Shown piece by piece: positions 42,721 through 52,022 of a stretch of DNA of 64,000 nucleotides. The notes beneath the pieces were generated by a model. It saw nothing but the letters and a program-made list of their open reading frames with translations. It had not been told where the DNA came from and ran no database searches. This stretch comes from CAUZIZ01 sp965218775 (GTDB lineage Bacteria; Acidobacteriota; UBA6911; RPQK01; JAJDTT01), in assembly GCA_965218775.1 (NCBI GenBank), contig CBDCLS010000006.1, positions 2,914,001 through 2,978,000 on the forward strand, in the 5' to 3' direction. The stretch's first letter is position 1. Each line of letters begins with the position of its first letter. A program made the translations under genes and the position numbers.

Positions 42721-42940
42721 TTCAAAGATACAAGATACAAGATACAAACAAATCTCAAATCTCAAATTCCAAGCACTACTCAGACGAGGAGGTGAGCCGC
42801 AGTCGGACGCTTACCCACCCAGATCACCAGAGTAGCTGGTCTGGTGTCCGGTCGAGTGGTTTCCTTTTGTCTCTTGGGATTTGGTGCTTGGAACTTGTTT
42901 GTATCTTGTATCTTGGGATTTTCTTCTTTCTTGTATCTTG
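42721..42940. repeat. AT-rich inverted repeat between two minus-strand genes
   Basis: Strings of GATACAA and CTCAAAT at 42726-42775 (ending TTCCAAGCAC) are mirrored by GTGCTTGGAACTTGTTTGTA and TCTTGTATCTTGGG at 42884-42940. The unlike base composition (much more A+T than the surroundings) and inverted arms point to an imported MITE-like or repeat element. No gene. Confidence 0.65.
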
Positions 42941-42946
42941 GTCCTT

Positions 42947-44593
42947 CTAGCGATACCGGACTTCCAGCTCGACTCTCCTCAGTGTGAGAGGAGCTCCACC
43001 TTTTTGGCTGACGACCTGAAGCTGGTTTACTCCCTGGCGCACCCGGGAGCCTTCCACGGGGTAACGGAGCTGAAACGAGTGCTCTTCTGATTCTTTCGAT
43101 TCTCCGGGTGCGCCTTGGATGTCCGCCGATTCGAGGACGCCATCGTTGAGGCTGGCAGAGAGCTCGTCCCCCTCAGACCAGTTTCCGATCTCCAGCAGAA
43201 GCTCCGCCTTGGCCAGGTGGCCTGAGGATTCGGCGGCCGTGACGTCGTCGCCCACTCGGAGCTGGATCTCCTTTGCCGCCTCGCCGTCTAGTTGGGTCGG
43301 AACCTGTCCGGGAGAGCAAGCATAGGAGTAGGGCCCGGCGTTTCCCATCACTGAGGTGACCTGCACGTAGTCCACGGCGAAGCGCTTATCCCTATGTCGG
43401 AGTCCTTCTTTCGAAGCGATATGGTTGAGCACCTCGTAGGACTCCGGCTGGGGTCGACCGTAGGAGATTTTGGGAGCTTTCCGGTAGTGGAAGTTCCAGA
43501 GATAGATTCCGTCACCTCCTGCCCAGAGAATATTGGAGGCGGCTCCGCGAAAAGCAGCGTCCGATCCAAAGATGTGGGTTCCGCAGTTGATGCACGGATA
43601 AACCGGAACCTCGTGCCGATGGCCGAGATTCACCAGTTCTTCTGCCGGGTTGTTAAAGGGGGTGTAGCCTCCCCCGATCAGGAGTCGGTCAATTAGGCCT
43701 TCCTGAAGCCAGGTCTCGATGTCGATGCCAATCCGACGGCAGGTAGCCACCGTTCCTGGTGTTCTAACTCCCAACAGCACGGGGCTGCCTTTGCTTTCCG
43801 AGGCGCGATCGACGATTTCGCGGGCAGATCTGATGAGCTCCGTCATCAGCGGCATTCCTTGCTCTTCTTTACCCGGCTTGAAGTACCAGGGCATGCGAAA
43901 GAAGTTGAGGTCCAATCCCGCGAGGTCGTAGCTTTCGACACTGTTTCTAATCCACCAGAGGCGATCCTCACGCACTTCGGGAATCGCAAAGTCCAGTCCC
44001 GACCAGGTTGCCGCCTCCTGTGTGCTGAAGACCTTGCCCTTTTGGCTCTCGTCTCCGATCAACCACTCCGGGTGCTGCACCTTCAGCGGATAGATCAGCT
44101 TGCCCGCCGGCATCCCATAGGAGTCGTGGGTATCGTTCATCCGCATGGACCCGAAGATCTCGATATCGTTCTCGCGACCAGCTTTGACCATGATTGGAGT
44201 CGGATCCGATATTACTGAGTTCAGGGCCTTCGCCTGTTGCTGCGTCTCCCAATAGCGGGTTTCCCCCTTACCGATCGCGATTCCCCACATAATGCACCAG
44301 GCGATGCTGTCAATCGGTACTTCTGCTGCGGGTTTCAAGCGCTGTTGCAGAAAGGCCTGGATACTCTTCTTGGCGTCGTCGGAGTAGCACAGATCCCCGT
44401 CGTCGTCGAGGATGATCCGACGTCTTCGGTGGGCCGCCTTCTTTCGTGCTTCCTGCAGCTGGACCTTGCTGTTAGCGCCGCAGCCCAGGAGCCCAGCCCA
44501 GAGCGGGGTCGAGAGAGCGCCTCCGGCTCCCTGCAGGAATCGTCTTCGGTTGGGCCGGTTCGAGTCCAGATCGGGTGTGAGATGGTTGTGCAC
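42947..44593 (-). CDS. TAT-exported glycosidase-like protein
   Basis: 548-aa protein with a twin-arginine signal (NRRRFLQGAGGALSTPLWAG, then LLGCG). The central part looks like a TIM-barrel glycosidase: conserved aromatic/acidic motifs (DIEIFGSMRMNDTHDSYGMP, YDLAGLDLNFFRMPWYF, GVRTPGTVATCRRIGIDIET, GGDGIYLWNFHY), similar to family-10-like glycosyl hydrolases of uncertain substrate. A C-terminal beta-sandwich (about 430-548; AKAELLLEIGNWSEGDELSA) may bind carbohydrate. I prefer the GTG at 44593, since AGAAGGATAG lies upstream and it places the twin arginines near the N-terminus; an earlier ATG at 44707 would overlap the divergent gene. Likely partner of the adjacent sulfatase. Confidence 0.75.
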   Translation of the reverse strand: MHNHLTPDLDSNRPNRRRFLQGAGGALSTPLWAGLLGCGANSKVQLQEARKKAAHRRRRIILDDDGDLCYSDDAKKSIQAFLQQRLKPAAEVPIDSIAWCIMWGIAIGKGETRYWETQQQAKALNSVISDPTPIMVKAGRENDIEIFGSMRMNDTHDSYGMPAGKLIYPLKVQHPEWLIGDESQKGKVFSTQEAATWSGLDFAIPEVREDRLWWIRNSVESYDLAGLDLNFFRMPWYFKPGKEEQGMPLMTELIRSAREIVDRASESKGSPVLLGVRTPGTVATCRRIGIDIETWLQEGLIDRLLIGGGYTPFNNPAEELVNLGHRHEVPVYPCINCGTHIFGSDAAFRGAASNILWAGGDGIYLWNFHYRKAPKISYGRPQPESYEVLNHIASKEGLRHRDKRFAVDYVQVTSVMGNAGPYSYACSPGQVPTQLDGEAAKEIQLRVGDDVTAAESSGHLAKAELLLEIGNWSEGDELSASLNDGVLESADIQGAPGESKESEEHSFQLRYPVEGSRVRQGVNQLQVVSQKGGAPLTLRRVELEVRYR

Positions 44594-44751
44594 AGTGTCT
44601 ATCCTTCTTTTTGGTTTAGTGATGCGTCCCAAGATGGACGTCCCGGAGTCCCGCTCAACTAGTTGATGGAAAGCGTAATCATACGTCATGCGCTTCTTGC
44701 CAGCCATCCCAGGAGGATAGGCCTGGCGCCAATCGGGCTAGCTTGTCTGTG

Positions 44752-44757
44752 TATAAT
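44752..44757 (+). promoter_or_regulatory. Possible -10 box directly before the CAP gene
   Basis: TATAAT ends 7 nt before the GTG at 44765, so transcription would begin at or near the start codon. No convincing -35 box was found 17 bp upstream, so this rests on the -10 alone. Confidence 0.3.
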
Positions 44758-44764
44758 TTCTTTT

Positions 44765-45682
44765 GTGAAAACAGTGGCGCGCTTGTCTCTGGTCATTTTG
44801 CTCGGATTGTCGCTTTCCTTCACGAATTTCTCGGGCTTTTCCGCCGAGCCCATTAGTGCAGGCAAGATCCTGGAACTCAAGTTAATGATGGTTGAGTTCA
44901 TCAACCAGGATCGGGAGGAGGCGTCGGTCGATCCAGTCCTTTTCTCCGAAGAGTTATCCCGAATGGCGGACGCGCATTGCCACGAGCTCCTGGACGGCAA
45001 GTACACCAGCCACTGGAACCTCGCCGGCTGGAAGCCCTACATGAGGTATTCACAGGAAGGATTCGTCGATCAGACTTCGGAAAATATCTCCAGCATGGAC
45101 ATCACGCATATGGAGGTTTCCCCGCAGCGACTCAGACAGGAGATGGCGGTGCGTCACCAGAGTATGGTGAACGAGAAACCGCCCAAGGATTCTCACCGTC
45201 GGAGTATCTTGGATCCTCGGCACACTCACGTCGGCATCGGTCTGGCCTACAGCAACCAGGGGATCAGGCTGATCGAGATCTTTGCAGACCGATATGTTCA
45301 GGTGGAGCCTCTGCCGCCGCGTTTGAAGCCCTCCGGGCGGGTCTTTCTGTCCGGGAAGTTACTCAAGCGCGGCTACGAAGTGCAGGCGGTTTCAATCTTC
45401 TACGAACCCATACCCCGCGCGCGCTCTCTGGTAGAGCTGGCGGGTACCTATGCGTATAGCCTTCCCGATGATGAGAGAATCCTGCGCCCCAAGTTGCCTC
45501 AGGGGTTGCGCTATGCGCCACCGGACAGTGGAAGGGGTGAAGTCGAGATTCACGGACGCCGCTTCTCCTGTCCGATCCGTGTAGGAAAGGATCCGGGAGT
45601 ATATACGCTTGTGGTCTGGGTTCAAGGGAAGTACGAGGGGAAGGCCTTTATTGCTACCAACATCAGTATTTTCGTCGAGTGA
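44765..45682 (+). CDS. Secreted CAP-domain protein
   Basis: 305-aa protein with a signal peptide (LSLVILLGLSLSFTNFSGFSA) and a CAP/SCP-PR1 domain (about 30-165): MVEFINQDREEASVDPVLFS, MADAHCHELL, YTSHWNLAGWKPYMRY, SENISSM, HRRSILDPRHTHVGIGLAY. The His and Glu ligands of the CAP cavity are present (DAHCHE, SENIS, THVGIG). A C-terminal beta domain of about 130 residues follows. Role unknown. GTG at 44765 is favoured since TATAAT lies at 44752-44757, only 8 nt before it, which would give a leaderless or very short 5' UTR; an ATG at 44663 is an alternative that would overlap the divergent gene. Confidence 0.82.
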   Translation: MKTVARLSLVILLGLSLSFTNFSGFSAEPISAGKILELKLMMVEFINQDREEASVDPVLFSEELSRMADAHCHELLDGKYTSHWNLAGWKPYMRYSQEGFVDQTSENISSMDITHMEVSPQRLRQEMAVRHQSMVNEKPPKDSHRRSILDPRHTHVGIGLAYSNQGIRLIEIFADRYVQVEPLPPRLKPSGRVFLSGKLLKRGYEVQAVSIFYEPIPRARSLVELAGTYAYSLPDDERILRPKLPQGLRYAPPDSGRGEVEIHGRRFSCPIRVGKDPGVYTLVVWVQGKYEGKAFIATNISIFVE

Positions 45683-45700
45683 CGTTACTCGTGAGTCGCA

Positions 45701-45837
45701 CGTCTGAACGTCTGAACGTCGCACGTCTCTCAGCCCCAAAAATTTCAGCTGGAATCTAACCACTCGGTGCTTTGAATTCTAAGTCTCGAGCGACGCGTCG
45801 AAGGCTAAGGGACGTGCGACGTTCAGATGTTCAGACG
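45701..45837. repeat. Large hairpin between convergent CAP and uvrA genes
   Basis: 27-bp arms at 45701-45727 and 45811-45837 (core GAACGTCGCACGTC) differ at one position; the loop is 83 nt. CGTCTGAA is itself repeated in tandem. It lies between the convergent stops of the CAP gene and uvrA, so it could serve as a bidirectional terminator-like structure or be a repeat element. Confidence 0.65.
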
Positions 45838-45846
45838 AGTTCAAAA

Positions 45847-48684
45847 TCAGGAGACTGTCCCCAGAACCCCACGTAAGAACCTACCCGTGTAGGAGTCCTT
45901 GTTCTGACAAACAGTCTCGGGCGTACCCTCGGCCACCAGGTTGCCACCCCGCTCTCCGCCTTCCGGGCCCAGATCGATGACCCAGTCAGCGCACTTGATG
46001 ACATCCAGATTGTGCTCGATGACCAACACGGTGGCTCCCTGAGCGATGAGCCGGTCGAAGGCGCGAAGCAGTTTGCCGATGTCATCGAAATGAAGGCCGG
46101 TCGTGGGTTCGTCGAAGATGAAAAGAGGTCGATTGGAAGTGGGCTTCGAGAGGTAGGAGGCCAGCTTGATCCTCTGTGCTTCTCCCCCGGAGAGCGTGGT
46201 CGATGCCTGGCCCAGGCGCAGGTATCCCAGGCCTACCTCGTCCAGCACCTTGAGTCTGCGGATCAGCCGTGCATGGGATTTGAAAAACTCAATCGCTTCC
46301 ACCGCGGTCAGCTCCAGCACTTCCGCGATGTTCTTTCCCTTATAACCAATCTCGAGAATGCTGGACTTGAACCGTTTCCCCTTACACTCCTCGCAAAGCA
46401 GCTCCACGTCTGCCAGGAACTGCATGTCCACGACCAGGCTGCCGGCACCTTGACAGGCCTCGCACCTGCCTCCGGGAACGTTGAAGGAAAAGTGTCCGGG
46501 TGTCAGACTCTGACTCTTAGACTGTCGGAGTGAGGCGAATATCTGACGGATATCATCGAATGCCTTGAGGTAGGTGACTGGATTGGATCGAGATGTTTTC
46601 CCGATGGGCGATTGGTCGACCAGGAAGACCTCCCCTACCTGATCCCCGCCTTCGATGGCGTCGAATTCACCGACCTCGGCCTTCCAGTCCTTCCTCAGCT
46701 TCTTGAGCCCGGCATAGAGAATCTCCTGGACCAGTGTGGACTTACCCGAACCTGAGACCCCGCTGACGCAAACCAATATTCCCAGGGGCAGACGGATGTC
46801 CAGGTTCTTCAGGTTGTGCTGGCGTGCGCCTCGAATGGTGAGGAAATGGCCATTGGTGGAGCGGCGAAAAATGGGTGTGGGAATCCTGAGTGTGCCCTTG
46901 AGGTATCTCCCCGTCAGCGAGTTTGGATCGGCAGAGAGCGAGCCGACGTCGCCGCTGTGAACTACTTCTCCGCCGTGCTCTCCGGGACCCGGCCCCATGT
47001 CGATCACATAGTCGGCAGACTCGATCATCTCTCGCTCGTGCTCCACTACCACGATGGTATTGCCCAGATCTCTCAAGTCCTTGAGGATACCAATCAAGCG
47101 CCGCTCGTCGCGGGGATGGAGGCCGGTGGAGGGCTCATCCAGGACGTAGAGGGTTCCCACTAGAGAGGAACCGAGTGAGGCGGCTAGTTGGATTCTCTGC
47201 ATCTCGCCACCGCTGAGGCTGGAGGTGAGCCGATCCAGGGTCAGGTATTGCAGTCCTACCTTGATCAGGAAGTCGAGTCTTTGGGTGATCTCTCGTAGCA
47301 ACGGCTCAGCCACTCTGAGCTGGGTAGGGCTGAGACTGAGCTCGGAAAAGAAGGCGCAAATCTGCTCGATCGTGCCACTCGTCAATTGGTGGATGCGCTG
47401 TTCGCCCACGTAGACCGTTCTTGCTTCAGCGCAGAGTCGCTCTCCGGTGCATTCGGGGCAGCGCGTGTAGCCCCGGTAGCGGCTGATGAAGATTCGCACA
47501 TGCATCTTGTACTTCTTGCGGTCCAGATAGCGAAAGAAACCCAAGACTCCCGGAAAACTGCGATCCCCCTCCCATAGCTTCCGCCTGACCTCCTCGGGCA
47601 GTTCCTCAAACGGGCAATCCAGCGGAATACCCTCTTCCTCGGCATAGGCTGCCATCTTCTGCTGAAAGCGTCGATAGCGAGGTTTGGTGATGGGATCGAT
47701 CGGTTCCTCGGCCAGAGTCTTGCTGGGGTCGGGGATAACCAGGTCGGGGTCGATCGTGGTGGTGCTTCCGAACCCGTGACAGGTGGGACAGGCCCCGTAG
47801 GGACTGTTGAAGGAGAACAACCGGGGTTCCGGTGCACGATAGGCGATGGAGCAATGTTGGCACTCGAAGCGAAGGGTGAAGCGGTGTGTCTCGGTCTTCT
47901 TCTCAGCCGTGTCGGTTGGAAGAATCGTCACATCAGCCGTCCCATTGCCATCTCGGTAACAGGCCTCCAGAGAATCGGTAAGCCGTTCCTCGATGTCCGG
48001 TCCCAGAACAAGTCTGTCCACCAAGACGCGACCGGTCATAAGTTCCTCTATCGATGGGGGCGCCTCCTGTGGCAGTTGACAGAGGACGGGAGTGGAGTCG
48101 TTGAAAAGCAAGAGTCGACGGAATCCTTCTCTAACCAGGTGCTCTATTGTTTGAGAGAGCGCCGCCTCTGCCTGGGGGGCAAGGTCCAGACGGCTTCCAG
48201 CGAGAGGAAAACTTAAGTAGATTCGGGTTGTTTCCGGTAGCTTCAGAATCTGACCAAGCACCACATCCAAGGTGTCTTTCTTGACCTCGCGTCCGCACTC
48301 TCGGCAGCGAATGATTCCGATTCGGGAATACAAGAGCCGCAGGTGATCATAGATCTCCGTGACCGTTCCAACAGTGGATCTGGGATTTCTGGAAACCGTT
48401 TTCTGGCGGATCGCAATGGCTGGACTGATGCCCTCAATTTGGCGGACCTGTGGTTTCCGAATCCGGTCCAGGAATTGACGTGCGTAGGCCGAGAGCGACT
48501 CAACGTAGCGCCGCTGTCCCTCCGCGTAGAGGGTGTCAAAAGCGAGCGAGGATTTTCCCGACCCGCTGACACCGGTGATGACTGTCAACCGGTTGATCGG
48601 CACCTCGACGTCGATGTCCTTGAGATTGTGCTGCTGGGCCCCCAGGATGCGGATGGAGTCATTGATTGGGGAGTTTCCGATCAT
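45847..48684 (-). CDS. uvrA: Excinuclease ABC subunit A
   Basis: 945-aa damage-recognition ATPase of nucleotide excision repair, close to the usual 940 aa. First ATPase: GVSGSGKSSLAFDTLYAEGQ; UvrB-binding and insertion regions follow, with zinc pairs CRECGR and CPTCHGFG; first signature LSGGEMQRIQLAASLGS. Second ATPase: [16 protein letters not shown], zinc motif RCEACQGAG and CEECKGKRF, signature LSGGEAQRIKLASYL. The ATG at 48684 has GAAGG five nt upstream; in-frame ATGs at 48705 and 48783 lack such a site. The long-hairpin repeat copy 2 lies 86 bp upstream, possibly between gene and promoter. Confidence 0.96.
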   Translation of the reverse strand: MIGNSPINDSIRILGAQQHNLKDIDVEVPINRLTVITGVSGSGKSSLAFDTLYAEGQRRYVESLSAYARQFLDRIRKPQVRQIEGISPAIAIRQKTVSRNPRSTVGTVTEIYDHLRLLYSRIGIIRCRECGREVKKDTLDVVLGQILKLPETTRIYLSFPLAGSRLDLAPQAEAALSQTIEHLVREGFRRLLLFNDSTPVLCQLPQEAPPSIEELMTGRVLVDRLVLGPDIEERLTDSLEACYRDGNGTADVTILPTDTAEKKTETHRFTLRFECQHCSIAYRAPEPRLFSFNSPYGACPTCHGFGSTTTIDPDLVIPDPSKTLAEEPIDPITKPRYRRFQQKMAAYAEEEGIPLDCPFEELPEEVRRKLWEGDRSFPGVLGFFRYLDRKKYKMHVRIFISRYRGYTRCPECTGERLCAEARTVYVGEQRIHQLTSGTIEQICAFFSELSLSPTQLRVAEPLLREITQRLDFLIKVGLQYLTLDRLTSSLSGGEMQRIQLAASLGSSLVGTLYVLDEPSTGLHPRDERRLIGILKDLRDLGNTIVVVEHEREMIESADYVIDMGPGPGEHGGEVVHSGDVGSLSADPNSLTGRYLKGTLRIPTPIFRRSTNGHFLTIRGARQHNLKNLDIRLPLGILVCVSGVSGSGKSTLVQEILYAGLKKLRKDWKAEVGEFDAIEGGDQVGEVFLVDQSPIGKTSRSNPVTYLKAFDDIRQIFASLRQSKSQSLTPGHFSFNVPGGRCEACQGAGSLVVDMQFLADVELLCEECKGKRFKSSILEIGYKGKNIAEVLELTAVEAIEFFKSHARLIRRLKVLDEVGLGYLRLGQASTTLSGGEAQRIKLASYLSKPTSNRPLFIFDEPTTGLHFDDIGKLLRAFDRLIAQGATVLVIEHNLDVIKCADWVIDLGPEGGERGGNLVAEGTPETVCQNKDSYTGRFLRGVLGTVS

Positions 48685-48769
48685 CGGAACCTTCGAGTCT
48701 ACCATGGCGTAGGCTTGCAGGTTGCTTTCTACTCTTCCCAAAGGGCAGCTTTTCTCGAAGAGATCAATT

Positions 48770-49124
48770 GAGGTCAATCTCAACGGGATTGCGTATTCCA
48801 GGCCAGGATTTCCGAACGTGTTTAGCGTCTTTTTCTTGGCCTTGCCCTGGCCCTCGCCCCTAAACTTGCCTTTGCCTGTGCCTTTGCCCTGCCAAACGGG
48901 GCCGGGGCCAATGCGCGAATTGCGTGAGAGACACCGGCGTATAGTTGGATCTTGCCATTGTCTATATCGAACGCTTTCGGTTGGGGGAACGCGAGATCAG
49001 GATTGTCTTGGGACGGGAGAGGCTCGCGTAAGAAAGAAGGCAAAGGCACAGGCAAGTTTGAAGGCGACGGCCAGGGCAAGAGTAAGGCTGGGCGCTAAAC
49101 AGGTACGGGTTTCCGAACCCTGGG
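48770..49124. repeat. Long-hairpin repeat family, copy 2
   Basis: Starts GAGGTCAATCTCAACGGGAT and ends CGAACCCTGGG, matching the outer parts of 39696-40003; inverted arms contain GTGTTTAGCGTC and GCGCTAAACAGG plus runs of GCCCTGGCC/GGCAAAGGCAC. The central 120 bp differ completely from copy 1, so the central segment may be replaceable or simply faster evolving. The rest of 48685-49235 shows no gene. Confidence 0.75.
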
Positions 49125-49235
49125 TAAAGGGGAATAGCCAAATGAGTCAACCCTGTAGGGGTTGCGTCTTCAGGGAGCCACACCGCAAGCGCCAACCTGC
49201 AACCCGAAACCTTCATGTTATAGTGACGTGACGCC

Positions 49236-50207
49236 ATGAGAATTAAGTCGGTCTGGCCCAGCATAGCCTTGCCCTCCGGCATCGTCCGCGTGGAGGTAGA
49301 GCAGAGAGGCCGGAGGCCGGCCGCGGGTGTCGATGTCGGGGGAGTTCCGGCCGGTATATTGGGGGCATCCCCCAGGGCTTTGACGATTAGGATTCCCGAG
49401 GATTGTGACAGTAGTGGGATCGTTGTTCACAACAGGACTAGGGCCGTCGCCGACCTCAAGGTGGGCCGGGTCGTTGCCTCAGAATTGCATCCGGTCGCGA
49501 ACCCCGTCGTAGACTCTTTGGACAACGTTTACGTTACCTACAGCGGTACTCGTGGCGAGAAGGTGCCCTTCAGTGTCTTCGTGGTGTCCCCGGATGGCAC
49601 CAAGGAACCCTTCCTCGCGGAGATCACGAATCCGACCGGCATGGCCATCGGTCCCGACGAATGTTTGTACGTGAGCAGCCGCCACACCGGAGCCGTCTAC
49701 CGCTCAACCTTTGACAAGCAGGTCGAGAAATACGTGGAAGGATTGGGTCTGGCGACCGGCCTGGTCTTCGACCGCCAGGGGAATCTCTTCGTCGGGGATC
49801 GTAGCGGATTGATCTACAAGGTTTCCCCGGGTCGAGAGATGTCTGTCTTCTGTGAGCTTGAGGCCAGTGTTTCAGCCTATCATTTGGCCGTGGGACCCGA
49901 TGATTCCCTCTACGTGACGGGGCCGACCCTGGCGACTCAGGACTGCATCTACCGGATCGATCCGGAAGGGGAACAGGAGGTTTTCTTCAAGGGACTGGGT
50001 CGGCCGCAGGGGCTGGCCTTCGATCCCCATGGAAACCTTCAGGTAGCGGCCTCCTACCGGGGGAGAAAAGGGCTCTTCACGTTGCGAAGCGGCGTACCCG
50101 AGCTCACCGTATCGGGACCGATGTTGGTTGGGCTGGCCTACAATCAAGAGGGAAGTCTGCTCTATCTGGTGGATTGCTCCGAACTGTATCAGATTGAACT
50201 GAACTAA
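49236..50207 (+). CDS. NHL/SMP-30-like beta-propeller protein with N-terminal IPT-like domain
   Basis: 323-aa protein. The first 75 or so residues (LPSGIVRVEVEQRGRRPAAG, IPEDCDSSGIVVHNRTRAVA) resemble an IPT/TIG-type beta-sandwich that reads 'x is a function of ... G'. The rest is a six-blade-like propeller with repeated segments: NPVVDSLDNVYVTYSGTRGE, NPTGMAIGPDECLYVSSRH, ATGLVFDRQGNLFVGDRSG, YHLAVGPDDSLYVTGPT, PQGLAFDPHGNLQVAASYRG. No signal peptide is evident. Function unknown; propellers of this class bind ligands or hydrolyse lactones. Not obviously linked to tgt, 84 bp downstream. Confidence 0.8.
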   Translation: MRIKSVWPSIALPSGIVRVEVEQRGRRPAAGVDVGGVPAGILGASPRALTIRIPEDCDSSGIVVHNRTRAVADLKVGRVVASELHPVANPVVDSLDNVYVTYSGTRGEKVPFSVFVVSPDGTKEPFLAEITNPTGMAIGPDECLYVSSRHTGAVYRSTFDKQVEKYVEGLGLATGLVFDRQGNLFVGDRSGLIYKVSPGREMSVFCELEASVSAYHLAVGPDDSLYVTGPTLATQDCIYRIDPEGEQEVFFKGLGRPQGLAFDPHGNLQVAASYRGRKGLFTLRSGVPELTVSGPMLVGLAYNQEGSLLYLVDCSELYQIELN

Positions 50208-50291
50208 CAGCTGCCGCTTGTGCAAAGATCGATTCGTTGCCGTATTTGCCGCACCCGCAGCATGAGGATTCTAGCGGGTCAATTCTGACCG

Positions 50292-51407
50292 ATGCGACCC
50301 AGCTTTCGTCTGCTGCACCAGGACAGAACCAGCCACGCCCGGACGGGCCTTCTCCGCACCCGTCATGGAGTCATCGAAACCCCGGTCTTCATGCCGGTCG
50401 GCACCTCTGCCACGGTCAAAGCAATACCCCATGAGTTCCTGGAGCGCCTCGACTCGAAGGTGATCCTGGCCAATACCTACCATCTGTTTCTACGTCCCGG
50501 AGAAGAGGTCCTGGGTGAGCTGGGAGGACTGCACCGTTTCATGGGCTGGGATCGGGCCATCCTCACCGACAGTGGAGGCTACCAGGTGTTCAGCCATCAA
50601 GGGCTTAGAAAGGTCAGCGAAGAGGGGGTGGAGTTTCAGTCGCACATCGATGGTCGGCGCCATTTCTTTTCTCCCGAAGACTCCATCAGAGTGCAAGAGA
50701 CCCTGGGTTCGGATTTGATCATGGTCCTGGATGAGTGCACTCCCTATCCTGTGAGCCAGCACGAAGCTCTGGAATCCATGCGGCGTTCCCTACAATGGGC
50801 CAAGCGCTGCAGGGATCGACACGGCCGTGACGAGCAGATGCTGTTCGGTATTGTCCAGGGTGGGATGTTCCTGGATCTTAGAAAGGAGTGCCTGGAACGT
50901 CTTATCGAGCTGGGTTTTGCCGGGATTGCGGTGGGAGGTTTCAGCGTGGGCGAGCCGAAGCTCCTCATGTATGACCTGGTCGAGAAGCTGCAACCCTACA
51001 TGCCGCGCGACAAGCCGCGGTACCTGATGGGAGTAGGGACCCCGCTGGATCTTGTCTTTTGTGTGAAGCAGGGGATGGATATGTTTGACTGTGTGATTCC
51101 AACCCGAAACGCGCGCAATGGAACGCTTTATACCTCACAGGGGAAGATCAACATCAAGCAGTCCCGCTATCGTCGAGACGCCGGCCCCTTGGATCCGGAG
51201 TGTGACTGCTTCGTTTGTCAGCGGCACAGCCGGGCCTACCTCAGGCATTTATTCGTCTCCGGGGAAATTCTGGCGAGTGTGTTGAATACCTATCACAACC
51301 TCCACTTTTACCTTGACTTGATGAGAAAAATCCGACAGAGTATCGCGCTTGATTCGCTGTTGCAATTTGAGCGGGAGTTGGCAGCCCGATATTCTGAAAC
51401 TGCATGA
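50292..51407 (+). CDS. tgt: tRNA-guanine(34) transglycosylase
   Basis: 371-aa enzyme that exchanges guanine for preQ1 at position 34 of tRNAs with GUN anticodons. Nucleophile region DSGGYQVFS, substrate-binding GIVQGGMFLDLR and GGFSVGEPK, second Asp VIPTRNARNG, and the zinc site CDCFVCQRHSRAYLRHL. Size matches the family (about 370-380). It precedes yajC-secD-secF, the arrangement found in many bacteria; the gap to yajC is 231 bp and holds no recognised gene. Confidence 0.97.
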   Translation: MRPSFRLLHQDRTSHARTGLLRTRHGVIETPVFMPVGTSATVKAIPHEFLERLDSKVILANTYHLFLRPGEEVLGELGGLHRFMGWDRAILTDSGGYQVFSHQGLRKVSEEGVEFQSHIDGRRHFFSPEDSIRVQETLGSDLIMVLDECTPYPVSQHEALESMRRSLQWAKRCRDRHGRDEQMLFGIVQGGMFLDLRKECLERLIELGFAGIAVGGFSVGEPKLLMYDLVEKLQPYMPRDKPRYLMGVGTPLDLVFCVKQGMDMFDCVIPTRNARNGTLYTSQGKINIKQSRYRRDAGPLDPECDCFVCQRHSRAYLRHLFVSGEILASVLNTYHNLHFYLDLMRKIRQSIALDSLLQFERELAARYSETA

Positions 51408-51638
51408 TTGACACTGTGCCGGTCGCAGTGCTCGCACTCAATCTGCTATTGACGCCGTTATCGTTCGCCTCGACTCCACCACGTTTCTTCGGCTGTTTTT
51501 TCGGCGGTATCGATGCAACGCGAAGAGGGCTGCTTTAAGCTTCGTCAGGAGGGTTTTGGGTGAGAAGCAACTCGCACCGGTGGCGGGGGCGAAGTTGGCA
51601 AAGATCGGGCCACAATAGCTAGACTGGAAACAGGGGAG

Positions 51639-51950
51639 ATGTACTATCTTCTGGCGCAGCAGAGCGGTTCGGGAGGGGGCATCGCGGGCTTTTTGCCGAT
51701 CTTTCTCCTGGTTGCGATTTTCTACTTCCTCATCTACCGCCCCATGCGCAAGAGACAGAAAAACGTGGAGGACATGATTTCCAGCCTTAAGAATGGAGAC
51801 CGAGTCATCACGAGTGGAGGAGTCTTTGGGACAGTCTCGGGAATTCGTGATAACAGCGTTCTGCTGAAAATAGCCGATCAGGTGAAGATCGAAGTCGCGA
51901 AGAGCGCCATCACCTCCCTGCAGGCCCCCAAGGAGTCCGCGAAGAACTGA
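51639..51950 (+). CDS. yajC: Sec translocase accessory subunit YajC
   Basis: 103-aa single-pass inner-membrane protein: a short N-terminus (YYLLAQQSGSGGG), one helix (FLPIFLLVAIFYFLIYRPMR) with the YRPMRKRQK basic stop-transfer, and a small cytoplasmic domain (ISSLKNGDRVITSGGVFGTV). Works with SecDF at the SecYEG translocon. 72 bp separate it from secD. Confidence 0.95.
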   Translation: MYYLLAQQSGSGGGIAGFLPIFLLVAIFYFLIYRPMRKRQKNVEDMISSLKNGDRVITSGGVFGTVSGIRDNSVLLKIADQVKIEVAKSAITSLQAPKESAKN

Positions 51951-52022
51951 TACTCACTGGATGGATCCGAGAACGCTTGAGATCAACAGAGAGCGAATCC
52001 CAGAAATCTCTCGGCCGAGAAG

